NCBI RefSeq assembly: GCF_001854805.1
Contig: NZ_MBLO01000091.1
Location: 279 to 55,964, forward strand
Direction of reading: 5' to 3'
Length of the DNA: 55,686 nt
Origin: Pseudofrankia coriaricola
Lineage (GTDB): Bacteria > Actinomycetota > Actinomycetes > Frankiales > Frankiaceae
Made by a program: the position numbers and the translations under genes. Of this stretch, positions 10,253 through 18,900 are shown one piece after another. The notes beneath the pieces are model-generated. The model was not told the origin of the DNA, searched no databases, and saw only the letters and a program-made list of their open reading frames with translations. Each line of letters starts with the position of its first letter. Position 1 is the stretch's first letter.

Positions 10253-10441
10253 CGCCTGTCGGGGCGAGACGCTGGGCGCGCTCGCCCCGTGTCGGGCGCT
10301 GAGCGCCCTCCCCGCATGGTTCCGGGCCCTGGCATATGGCGGTGGTAGAGCTGGGACCGGGCTGACGCGGTGGCTGGGTAGGCATTGCGCCAATGCGCCG
10401 TCACTTGCTGTGGCTGGACATCCGAGCCCATGGGATGTCTG
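10252..10441 (+). repeat. Dispersed repeat family A, copy 2
   Basis: 190-bp partner of copy 1 (6726-6915) in inverted orientation, about 95% identical by eye over the whole length. It ends with the same GGGATGTCTG. Non-coding. Confidence 0.85.
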
Positions 10442-10545
10442 TCGGGCGCGGGGCGCCCTCCCTCTGTGGTTCCGGGGATGGCGTGTATGTCCGGGGCTGG
10501 GCTGGTTACGGGTCGGGAACATGCCGTGCGCTGTGCATCGATTCC
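10442..10545 (+). repeat. Family A, partial tandem unit
   Basis: Directly after copy 2 the pattern restarts: GTCGGGCGCGGGGCGCCCTC, GGTTCCGGGG, then a GGGGCTGGGCTGGTTACGGG stretch. This is a diverged, shorter unit in tandem with copy 2, like the tandem pair at 53795-54108. Confidence 0.6.
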
Positions 10546-10652
10546 GGTCCGGTTCGAAGCCGGGATTGCGACCAGGCTTCGTCGATGGCTGCCGGCCAGT
10601 GTGACCAACCTCGCAGGTCGGCCGTCGAGGATCGACGACCGCGGCGCGGCCG

Positions 10653-11795
10653 CTACTTGGGCGACGACGGGACGAACGGCGGGCGCACCACCGTCATCGT
10701 CGACCGCCGTCCGCGGACGTCCACGCCGACCTCGTCGCCCTCGCTCACAGAGCGGTCGAGCAGCGCGAGGCCGATGCCGACCCGCAGGGTCGGCGAGAAC
10801 GTGCCGCTGGTGACCTCGCCCACATCGGTACCGGCCGCGTCGAGGACGTGCATGTGCGGCCGGGGGATCCCGCGGTCGGTGGCCTTCAGGCCCCACAGCA
10901 GCCGCGTCGCCCCGGCGGCCCGCTCGGCGAGCAGCGCCTCCCGGCCCCAGAACGCCTCCTTGCCCCAGCCGACCGCCCAGCCGGCCCGCGCCCGCACCGG
11001 GCTGATCGACAGCGACAGGTCCTGACCGTGCAGCGGATAGCCCATCTCGGTGCGCAGCGTGTCCCGCGCGCCCAGACCGCAGGCCCGCCCGCCGAGACCG
11101 GAGGCGACGGCGAGCAGCGCGTCCCACAGCTCGACCGCGTCGCCCCAGCGGGGCAGCAGCTCGTAGCCGCGCTCGCCGGTGTAGCCGGAGCGGCAGACGA
11201 CGACCGGCCGGCCCTTCCACTCGGCGTCGCGGAACGACATGTAGTCGCCCTCGGCCGGCAGGCCAAGCGCCACGAGCACCTCGGGCGCGCGCGGGCCCTG
11301 CACGGCGAGCACGCCATAGGCGTCGTGCAGATTGGTGACCGTGAGCCCGGGCGGCGCGGCGGCGGCGAGCCGGCGCACCACCTCCGCGGTGTTCGCCGCG
11401 TTCGGCACCAGAAAGACGTCCTCGTCACCGTAGAGGTAGGCGATCAGGTCGTCGACGACGCCGCCGGACTCGTCGCAGCACAGCGTGTACTGCGCTCGCC
11501 CTGGGCTGATGCGGCCGAGGTCGTTGGTGAGGGCGGCGTTGACGAAGGCGGCGGCGCCGGGGCCGGCCACCCTGGCCTTGCCGAGGTGGCTCACGTCGAA
11601 GACGCCGACTGCCTCGCGGACGGCCTTGTGCTCGGCGAGCACCCCGCCGCCGGTGTACTCGATCGGCATCTCCCAGCCACCGAACGAGGCGAGCTTGGCA
11701 CCGGCCTCAACGTGCCGCTCGAACAGCGGCGTGCGCAGCAGCGGGGCGCCGCCGGTGGTCTCGGTGGTCTCGGAGGTCGCGGAGGTCTCGGCCAT
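10653..11795 (-). CDS. gcvT: Aminomethyltransferase (glycine cleavage T protein)
   Basis: Tetrahydrofolate-dependent T protein that releases ammonia and forms methylene-THF from the aminomethyl-lipoyl H protein. About 380 residues. Recognised by [63 protein letters not shown], the substrate-site motif [32 protein letters not shown] and the C-terminal [11 protein letters not shown]. Start ATG 11795 (MAETSATSE) is chosen over the GTG at 11843 because homology begins after a short Ser/Thr linker. No GcvH or GcvP gene is nearby, although the lipoyl-synthesis genes are. It is divergent from pepA, whose start is 77 bases away. Confidence 0.94.
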   Translation of the reverse strand: MAETSATSETTETTGGAPLLRTPLFERHVEAGAKLASFGGWEMPIEYTGGGVLAEHKAVREAVGVFDVSHLGKARVAGPGAAAFVNAALTNDLGRISPGRAQYTLCCDESGGVVDDLIAYLYGDEDVFLVPNAANTAEVVRRLAAAAPPGLTVTNLHDAYGVLAVQGPRAPEVLVALGLPAEGDYMSFRDAEWKGRPVVVCRSGYTGERGYELLPRWGDAVELWDALLAVASGLGGRACGLGARDTLRTEMGYPLHGQDLSLSISPVRARAGWAVGWGKEAFWGREALLAERAAGATRLLWGLKATDRGIPRPHMHVLDAAGTDVGEVTSGTFSPTLRVGIGLALLDRSVSEGDEVGVDVRGRRSTMTVVRPPFVPSSPK

Positions 11796-11871
11796 GTCAC
11801 CGCAGCGTAGACCGCTTCCACCTGGTCGGGCGCGAGCAGGCACTTCCGCTTGGAAGCACTAGGCTTTGGGC

Positions 11872-13422
11872 ATGACCTCCGCCGCCGCCGCAGCCGCAGC
11901 CCTCAAGACCCTGGACGTGGACGCGGTGGTGATCGGTACCGCCGCCGGCGATGACGGCCCGATACCGCTCGGCGGCTCGACCGAGCTTGACGCGGCGCTC
12001 GGCGGCCGGCTGGCCAAGGTGCTCGCCGACGTCGGCGCGACCGGCCGGGCCGGCGACGTGGTCCGGTTCGCGACGCTCGGCGCGATCCAGGCGGGCAGCG
12101 TCGTCGCCGTCGGGGTCGGGCCGCTGCCGGCCGGCGGGGCGGGGGAGCTCGAGCACGAGGCGCTGCGGCGCGCCGCGGGGGCGGCGACGCGGGCGCTCGC
12201 CGGCACCGCCAAGGTCGCGACCACGCTCGCGCTCGCGGGCGGCGCGGCCACCCCCGAGTCGGTGCGGTCGGTCGCCGAGGGCGCGCTGCTCGGCGCGTAC
12301 AGCTTCGACGTGTTCCGGACGACGTCGGCGAAGGGCCGCCCGGCCCCGGCCGAGGAGGTCGTCGTGCTCGTCGACGAGGCGGACGCGGAGATGGCCGCCA
12401 CCGCGGTCGAGCACGCGGTGACCGTGACCGACGCGGTCCGGCTGGTGCGTGACCTGGTGAACACCCCGCCCGGGCACCTGCCCCCGGCGCGGCTCGCGGA
12501 GATCGCCGAGCAGGAGGCGGCCGCGGCCGGCCTGCTCGTCGAGGTCCTGGACGAGAAGGAGCTCGCGGACGGCGGGTACGGCGGCCTGCTCGGCGTCGGG
12601 CAGGGCTCCACCAACCCGCCCCGGCTGGTGCGCCTGGAGTGGCCGGGCGCGGGCGCCGCCGACGGCGCCGAGCCGGCGCCGGTGGCGCTGGCGCTCGTCG
12701 GCAAGGGCATCACGTTCGACTCGGGCGGCCTCTCGCTCAAGCCGCCAACGTCGATGGAGTGGATGAAGACCGACATGGCGGGCTCCGCGTCCGTGCTGGC
12801 GGCCCTCGTCGCGGCCGCGCGGCTGCGGCTGCCGGCCCGGGTGGTCGGCTGGCTCGCCTGCGCGGAGAACATGCCGAGCGGGACGGCGATCCGGCCGTCG
12901 GACGTGCTCACGCTGCGCGGTGGCACCCGGGTCGAGGTGCTCAACACCGACGCCGAGGGCCGGCTGGTGCTCGGTGACGCGCTGGTGCGGGCGGGCGAGG
13001 AGAAGCCGGCGATGATCGTCGACGTCGCGACGCTCACCGGCGCGCAGATCGTCGCGCTCGGCCAGCGCACCACCGGCCTGCTCGGCCGGGACGGCGCCGT
13101 CGACGCGGTCGCCGCCGCGGCGAAGGCCACCGGCGAGGCCGTCTGGCCGATGCCGATGCCGCCGGAGCTGCGCAAGGGCCTGGACTCGACGGTCGCCGAC
13201 ATCGCCAACGTGCCGACCAACGGCAGCCGCGACGGCGGCATGCTTGTCGCCGCCCACTTCCTGGCCGCCTTCGCGCCCGCCGACATCCCCTGGGCTCACC
13301 TGGACATCGCCGGCCCGTCCTGGAACGGCGGCGAGCCCTACGGCCACACCCCCAAGGCCGCCACCGGCGCCATCACCCGCACCCTCATCCAGCTCGCTGA
13401 GGACCGCGCCTCAGCCAGCTGA
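11872..13422 (+). CDS. pepA: Leucyl aminopeptidase (M17 family)
   Basis: Cytoplasmic hexameric two-metal aminopeptidase. 516 residues. Metal and catalytic motifs are intact: VGKGITFDSGGLSLKP, EWMKTDMAGSASVL, GWLACAENMPSGTAIRPSDV and the family signature NTDAEGRLVLGDAL. The N-terminal regulatory/DNA-binding-like domain (residues 1 to ~180) is present but divergent, as usual. ATG 11872 is taken as start; a TTG six bases upstream is also possible and neither has a good ribosome binding site. It sits in the same cluster as gcvT and the cob genes, a conserved actinobacterial neighbourhood without an obvious shared pathway. Confidence 0.94.
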   Translation: MTSAAAAAAALKTLDVDAVVIGTAAGDDGPIPLGGSTELDAALGGRLAKVLADVGATGRAGDVVRFATLGAIQAGSVVAVGVGPLPAGGAGELEHEALRRAAGAATRALAGTAKVATTLALAGGAATPESVRSVAEGALLGAYSFDVFRTTSAKGRPAPAEEVVVLVDEADAEMAATAVEHAVTVTDAVRLVRDLVNTPPGHLPPARLAEIAEQEAAAAGLLVEVLDEKELADGGYGGLLGVGQGSTNPPRLVRLEWPGAGAADGAEPAPVALALVGKGITFDSGGLSLKPPTSMEWMKTDMAGSASVLAALVAAARLRLPARVVGWLACAENMPSGTAIRPSDVLTLRGGTRVEVLNTDAEGRLVLGDALVRAGEEKPAMIVDVATLTGAQIVALGQRTTGLLGRDGAVDAVAAAAKATGEAVWPMPMPPELRKGLDSTVADIANVPTNGSRDGGMLVAAHFLAAFAPADIPWAHLDIAGPSWNGGEPYGHTPKAATGAITRTLIQLAEDRASAS

Positions 13423-13437
13423 TCCGAGCACGCCTCC

Positions 13438-13475
13438 GATCCCCCGTCCAGGCCGGACGCCTGGGCGGGAGGATC
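13438..13475. terminator. Bidirectional hairpin between pepA and the cobS-like gene
   Basis: An imperfect ~17-bp stem (GATCCCCCGTCCAGGC against GCCTGGGCGGGAGGATC) with a five-base loop, lying between convergent genes and reaching the cobS-like stop codon. Confidence 0.65.
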
Positions 13476-14382
13476 AGCCGCCGATGGCGTCCTGGATGCG
13501 GCCGGGGATCGTGAAGGCCATCGTGATGAGGGCGACCGTGACGGTCAGCTCGACGATGGCGCAGAGGACCGGTGCGGGGGTGCCGCCGAGACGGCGGGCC
13601 AGGAACCGGCGCAGCAGCAGGCCGGCGGCGGTGGCGAGCGCGAGGGCGACGACGGCGCGCAGGGCTCGGCTGGGGTCGCCCCCGTCGTAGTCGAGGCGGC
13701 CGGCGATCGTGGCCAGCACGAACGACAGCACCGTCGCGAGCGCCGCGCCGGACGTCGAGACCTGGCCCACCACGATCCGCCGCCTGGACACGGCCGCGCC
13801 GGCGACCGTGCTGGCCGCCGGGACGGCGGCCCGGGCGGAGAGACGGGTGGCGGGCACCTCGCCTGCCTCGGGTTCCCGCGAGAGGCGGGCGCCGGCCAGG
13901 GTGACGGCCAGCCGGCTGGCCAGACAGGCGACGAGGATGCTGACCGTGCCGCGATGGGCGAGGATCGCCGTGCTCAGCGCGAAGACCTGGATCAGCACGG
14001 TGAACAGCACCGTGACCGCGCCGACCCCGGTCAGCGCGCCGCCGGGGCTGTCCGCCGGCGCGTCCCAGACCGGCGCATCCCGCCTGGCCCGGTCACCGGC
14101 GAGAGCGTCCGCGACCGCGGCGAGGCCGGTCAGGTGACGTGCCCCGGTCGCCAGAGCGAGCAGCGCCAGGCCGCCGGCGGCCGGCAGCAGCGACTGGGGC
14201 TCGCCGCCGGGCAGCTCCGCCCACACCCGGATGGTGACGACGACCACGGCCGTGACCAGGCCGAGCAGCAGGCCGCCCAGCGGGGCGAGCGTCGTCAGCC
14301 GGCTCGCCGCGGTCCGGCTCACCGGCTCGGTCGGGCGCACCGGCGCGGCGGTGAGCACGGCGAGCATGGTGCGAAGGCTCAT
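13474..14382 (-). CDS. CobS-like integral membrane protein with degenerate active site
   Basis: 302 residues with six or more hydrophobic segments, aligned by pattern with adenosylcobinamide-GDP ribazoletransferase (CobS). The family motif HLDGLADTADGL reads HLTGLAAVADAL here (83-94), and the C-terminal GLTGDxLGA reads GTPAPVLCA (267 onward). The acidic residues expected to bind Mg and phosphates are therefore mostly missing. The gene lies ten bases downstream of the cobT-like gene in the same operon, as true cobS does. Either this is a lineage-specific divergent CobS or it has lost the transferase activity. Calling it CobS by family is reasonable; calling it a functional enzyme is not supported. 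The motif comparison is from memory of the family. Confidence 0.7.
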   Translation of the reverse strand: MSLRTMLAVLTAAPVRPTEPVSRTAASRLTTLAPLGGLLLGLVTAVVVVTIRVWAELPGGEPQSLLPAAGGLALLALATGARHLTGLAAVADALAGDRARRDAPVWDAPADSPGGALTGVGAVTVLFTVLIQVFALSTAILAHRGTVSILVACLASRLAVTLAGARLSREPEAGEVPATRLSARAAVPAASTVAGAAVSRRRIVVGQVSTSGAALATVLSFVLATIAGRLDYDGGDPSRALRAVVALALATAAGLLLRRFLARRLGGTPAPVLCAIVELTVTVALITMAFTIPGRIQDAIGG

Positions 14383-14392
14383 GGACGAACCA

Positions 14393-15598
14393 TCAGGTGA
14401 TGTCCGCCGCGTCGACGTCGGCCTCGGCTTCGCCCGCCGCCGCCCCGGCCTCCGCCGCGGCGGCGTCGAGGTCGGCGGCGGTCTCCACCGCGGCCGCCAC
14501 CAGCGCGGCCGCGGCGAACGCGCCGGTTCCGTCGTCGACGCGGATCTTCAGGTCGACCAGCGGGGACAGGCTGAGCGCCTCGGCCGCGTGGCGTGCCGCC
14601 GGGTCGGGACAGTCGCTGCCCACCAGCCACCAGGCGCGCGAGCCCGGCGCCAGCCGCTCGGCGGCGAGCGCCGCGGCGCAGGCCGCGGGGCCGTCGACGA
14701 TGACCGGGGTGCGCCGGACGGCGGCCTGGACGAGCACGCCGGCGATGGCCGCGAGGTCCGCGCCGCCGGCGACCCGCAGCACCGAGCGGGCGTCGGGGGC
14801 GAACGGGCGGGTGCGGCGAAGCGCGTCCCGGATCGCCGCGGTGCGCAGCATCCAGCGCGCGTCGTCGACGCCGTCGCCGCGGTCCACGACGTCGATCGGC
14901 TCGTGGTCGCGCAGCGCCGCGACGACGACCGCTGCGGCGGTGTCGGCCCCCACGCCCAGCGCGCCCGGGATCAGCAGGTCCGCGCCCGCGTCGATCTCCT
15001 CGTCCGCGAGCCGCCGGCCGGTCGCGAAAGCCCGTTCGGCCTCGGCGACGGTCAGCGCGTCGTCCTGGTCGATCCGCCCGTTGCCAGCCCGTACCCGGTA
15101 GCCCTCGTCGTCCGGCAGCCCGGTTCCCGCGCCGCCGTCGGCCGTCACGCCGAGGGCGATGTCGACGAGGCGCAGGCCGACGCCGGCGCGGCGGGCGAGG
15201 ACGGCGAGCGGCGAGGCGCCGGCGGCGACGGCGGCCAGCCGGCGGGCGGTGGCGCCGGCCGGCCAGGGATACAGGCCTGCCTCGGCGATGCCGTGGTCGG
15301 CGGCCAGGAGGATGGCGCGGGCCCGCGTGATCGGCCGCGGCGGCGACGTGCCCTGGACCGCGGCGAGCCAGGCGGCCACCTCGGAGAGCTTGCCGAGCGA
15401 GCCCCGCGGCAGGTCGAGCGCGCGCGCCCGGCGGTGCGCGGCGGCCTGCTCGACGGCGGCCGCCGCCGCGTCCGGCTCGGGCACCTCGCCGATGTTGGCC
15501 GAGACGCCCGCCCAGCTGGCCGTGGCCGCGGGCGACACCCCAGCCGTCGGCTCTCCGGCCGAGGACGCCCCGGTCGCGGCGGTCAGCGGGTTCTCCAC
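14393..15598 (-). CDS. CobT-like nicotinate-nucleotide:dimethylbenzimidazole phosphoribosyltransferase homolog, catalytic residues altered
   Basis: 401 residues. The N-terminal 40 are an Ala/Ser-rich extension. The CobT fold is clear from PRGSLGKLSEVAAWLAAVQG, ILLAADHGIAEAG and the late SLSPLVDLKIRVDDGTGA. Two catalytic sites differ from the family: GEMGIGNT is GALGVGADT (212-220), which loses the first conserved Glu, and LGEGTGA is VDDGTGA (354-360), where Asp replaces the catalytic Glu (Glu174 and Glu317 of the Salmonella enzyme, from memory). Normal CobT activates the lower ligand base of cobalamin. It is first gene of a two-gene operon with the CobS-like protein, which is degenerate too. 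No cobalamin riboswitch was recognised upstream. Confidence 0.75.
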   Translation of the reverse strand: MENPLTAATGASSAGEPTAGVSPAATASWAGVSANIGEVPEPDAAAAAVEQAAAHRRARALDLPRGSLGKLSEVAAWLAAVQGTSPPRPITRARAILLAADHGIAEAGLYPWPAGATARRLAAVAAGASPLAVLARRAGVGLRLVDIALGVTADGGAGTGLPDDEGYRVRAGNGRIDQDDALTVAEAERAFATGRRLADEEIDAGADLLIPGALGVGADTAAAVVVAALRDHEPIDVVDRGDGVDDARWMLRTAAIRDALRRTRPFAPDARSVLRVAGGADLAAIAGVLVQAAVRRTPVIVDGPAACAAALAAERLAPGSRAWWLVGSDCPDPAARHAAEALSLSPLVDLKIRVDDGTGAFAAAALVAAAVETAADLDAAAAEAGAAAGEAEADVDAADIT

Positions 15599-15988
15599 GA
15601 GGTCCTTACTACCTGATTGTCCGTGCCCCGGGCCGCGCGCCCCCGTGAGTGGCTCGTCGGCCGAGGTCGACGACGGTCACCGGCCCTACGTCGGCGGGGG
15701 TTCGGGCCGACCCGGGCCGACGTCGGCCAGTGCGGGCCGGTGGGGGGCGCCGATCCGGTGGGCTCACCTCAGCCGGGGCGATGTAGGGGCACGAACGGGG
15801 GTGGACCTCACGGCCCGGGAACATCGCATGATCACCGTGGACGAACCCGCCGAATCGGGCCGGATCGGGTAGGTCGCATGTGGGCGGACGGTGAGACCAG
15901 ATGGCGCGAACAGCATGAATCGGGCGAGCGACACAACCGGCGAGCAAGGATGGCGATCAGGGTGGGGCGAAGGCGGTAGTTTCCAGAT
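15599..15988. other. 390-bp divergent spacer upstream of the STAND gene
   Basis: Between the cobT-like start and the STAND gene start, with no repeat-family copy. No adenosylcobalamin riboswitch core could be recognised on the minus strand, and no clear promoter hexamers on either strand. Short GC-rich near-palindromes exist (for example around 15690-15740) but nothing I can assign. Confidence 0.35.
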
Positions 15989-18900
15989 GTGTCGCTGGTT
16001 CCGGATCGGCGGGGAATCGCCCCGCGGAGGTGGGGGGCGGGCGACCGGCGGCGGGTGTTCCTCAGCCACACGTCCGAGCTCCGGGCCTACCCGCGCGACC
16101 TGTCGTTCGTCGCCGCGGCGGAGCGTGCCGTGGCGCGGGCGGGCGACCTCGCCGTCGACATGGCGTACTTCGGTGCCCGCGACGACCCGCCGGCCGACTT
16201 CTGCGCCCAGCAGGTCCGCGCGAGCGACGTCTACGTCGGCCTGATCGGCTTCCGCTACGGCTCGCCGGTGCGCGAGCGGCCGGACCTGTCCTACACCGAG
16301 GTCGAGTTCGAGGCGGCCACTGAGGCCGGCATCCCACGGCTGGTGTTCCTGCTCGCTGAGGATGCGCTCGTCCCGTTCCAGGAGTTCTCGGACATCGTCC
16401 ACGGCGGCCGCCAGCGCCGCTTCCGTGAGCGGCTGAACGACGCCGGCCTCATCACCACGAGCTTCCGGGCGCCGGCCGACCTCGAGACGGCCGTCCTCGA
16501 TGCCCTGGTCAAGCTGCGTGAGCGCGAGCGCCGCGAGCTGGAGGAGGCATCCGCCGGCCCTGCGAACGGCCACACCCTGATGCCTGGCCCCGCCGTGGTC
16601 ATCGTCGGGGTCGGCACGGTCAGCCCGGACGCGGCGCCGGTGGGCACCGGGCCGCGCCGGCCGTGGATGGTGCCGTCGCCGCACGGCAAGGTCGTCGCCC
16701 GTCCGGAGCTCACCGAGGCCGTTCTCACCCGGCTGCTGGCCCACGCCACCGGCGTCACCCGCGCCGCCACGCCGCCCGCTGGCGCGGCGGCACCGGACGT
16801 CGACGTGGACGCGGACCTAGACGCGGACACCGTTGACGAGATCACCTTGCCCGCCCTGCCGCCTTCGCTGGTCCACCGGCAGATCGCCCAGACGGCCGGG
16901 ACCTCGGCGTCGCGACTGCCGGCTGTGCCGTCGGCGGTCGGCGACGGTGGGACGGGCGCCTTTCCGGTCGTCCCCGGCGGCGCGGCGCCGGGGGAGCGGT
17001 CCCAGGGCGCGGTCCCGCCACGGACGGTGGTGCTGCGCGGAGTGGGCGGCTTCGGCAAGACCACGCTCGCCGCGGAGGTGTGCCGGCGCCCGGAGATCGC
17101 CGGCGCGTTCCCCGGCGGGGTGCTGTGGGTGACCGTCGGCGAGTCGGTGACCGGCGCGAACCTCGCGGACAAGATCAACGACCTGAGCGAGGCCCTGTCG
17201 GGCGCCCGGCCGGCGCTCGCGGACCCCGAACAGGCCGGGTTCCGCCTCGGCGAGCTGCTTGGCACGCCTCGGCGGCTGCTCGTCGTCGACGACGTATGGA
17301 CGCGGGCACAGCTCGCGCCGTTCCTGCAGGGCGGCCCGGGCTGCGTTCGGCTGGTCACAACCCGGATGCGGGATCTGCGTTCGGACCTCGCCGCCGCCGA
17401 CACGGTCGAGGTGCTGGCGATGTCCGACGCGGAGGCCGCCCGCCTCCTCACCCTCGACCTCAGCCCGGGGCAGGGGGAGGCGCCCATCTGGGGGACTGGC
17501 ACCGGCGGCGGCGCCACCCGCGGGACCGATGCCACCGGCCGGACCGATGCCAGCGGCGCGACCGAGACCGCCGAAGCCGGGGTTCCTGCCGGATCCGGGG
17601 TCCCTGCCCGATTCGGGGTTCCTGCCGGATTGGCGGAGCCTGCGGAGCCAATCTGGGAGGTCCGGAAGCCGATCGGGGAGGTCGGGAAGCCGATCCGGGA
17701 GGTTGGGCTCGCGCTGGGCCAGGTGCTGCCGGCCGACCGGGCGCGGCGGCTGCTGGACGCGACCGGGCGTTGGCCGGTGCTGCTGCGGCTGGTCAACCGG
17801 GCACTCGTCCGGCTGGTGCGCGACGGCGTGCCGCCACCGCGTGCCGCCGACCGGGTGCTCGCCCGGCTGGCCCGCCGCGGCCCGACGGCGTTCGACGTCA
17901 CCCGGCTCGAGGACCGCAACCAGGCCGTCGGCGCCACCCTGTCGGCGAGTGTCGGCCTGCTCACCGGCGACGAGCTGGACCGGTACCTGGAACTCGCCGT
18001 CTTCCCCGAGGACGTCGAGATCCCCCGCTATGTGCTCGACGCCTACTGGGGCGCCACCGGGGAGCTCACCCTCGACGAGGTCGACGACCTGTGCCAGGAG
18101 CTCCTCGACCTGTCGCTGGTGCTCGCCTACCGCCGGTACCCGCCGGCGTTGCTGATGCAGGATGTGCTGCGCTCCTACCTGCGTGTCCGCGTCGGCCCGC
18201 GGCGGCTGCGTGAGCTGCACGGGGTGCTGTGCGACGCGCTGCGGGCCCGACTGCTCGTGCCGGGCCGGCCACCCGCGGCCGGCCTTCCGGGCGCCGAGGA
18301 CACCGGGGGCTACGGCTACGACCTCGGGGACACCGACAACTACGGCGGCGACGTCGCTGGTGGCACCGAGCGCCCCGGCGTGGGCTTCGCGGACCCTGGC
18401 GCCGATCCGGCGGGAAGCCCTGCGCCCGTGGCCTGGTGGGAGCTGCCGAGCCGAGCCGGCTACGTGTGGACGAACCTGGTCGCGCACCTCGGCGGCGCCG
18501 GCCGGGCCGACGAGGCGCTCGCGCTGGTGCGCGACCTGCGCTGGACCGTCGCCAAACTCGCCCGGCCCAGCCTCGGCCTGGTCGCCGTCGACGCGGACCT
18601 GGCGCTCGCCACCGAGCTGGACCCGGCGGATCCGGCGCCCAGGGCGTTGCGTCGTGTGCTGCGCCAGACCGCCCACCTGTTCGGCCCCACCGACCCGCCG
18701 GACGCCCTGAGCGCGGTGCTGGCGAGCCGGCTCGACGGCATCCCGGCGCTGGCCGGCGCCCGCGCCCAGTTCGCCGCCACCGTGCGCGGGCCGCGGCTGG
18801 TCAACCGCTGGAGCCTGCCCGACCAGCCGCACCCCGGGCTCGTCCGGGTGCTCCAGGCCCATCGCCCGTCGGTCAACGCCTGCGCGGTGGCCCCGTCGGG

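Noticed and set aside
15599-15988. Possible cobalamin riboswitch upstream of the cobT-like gene
   Set aside because: I searched the minus strand for the conserved B12-box pattern and did not find its core.
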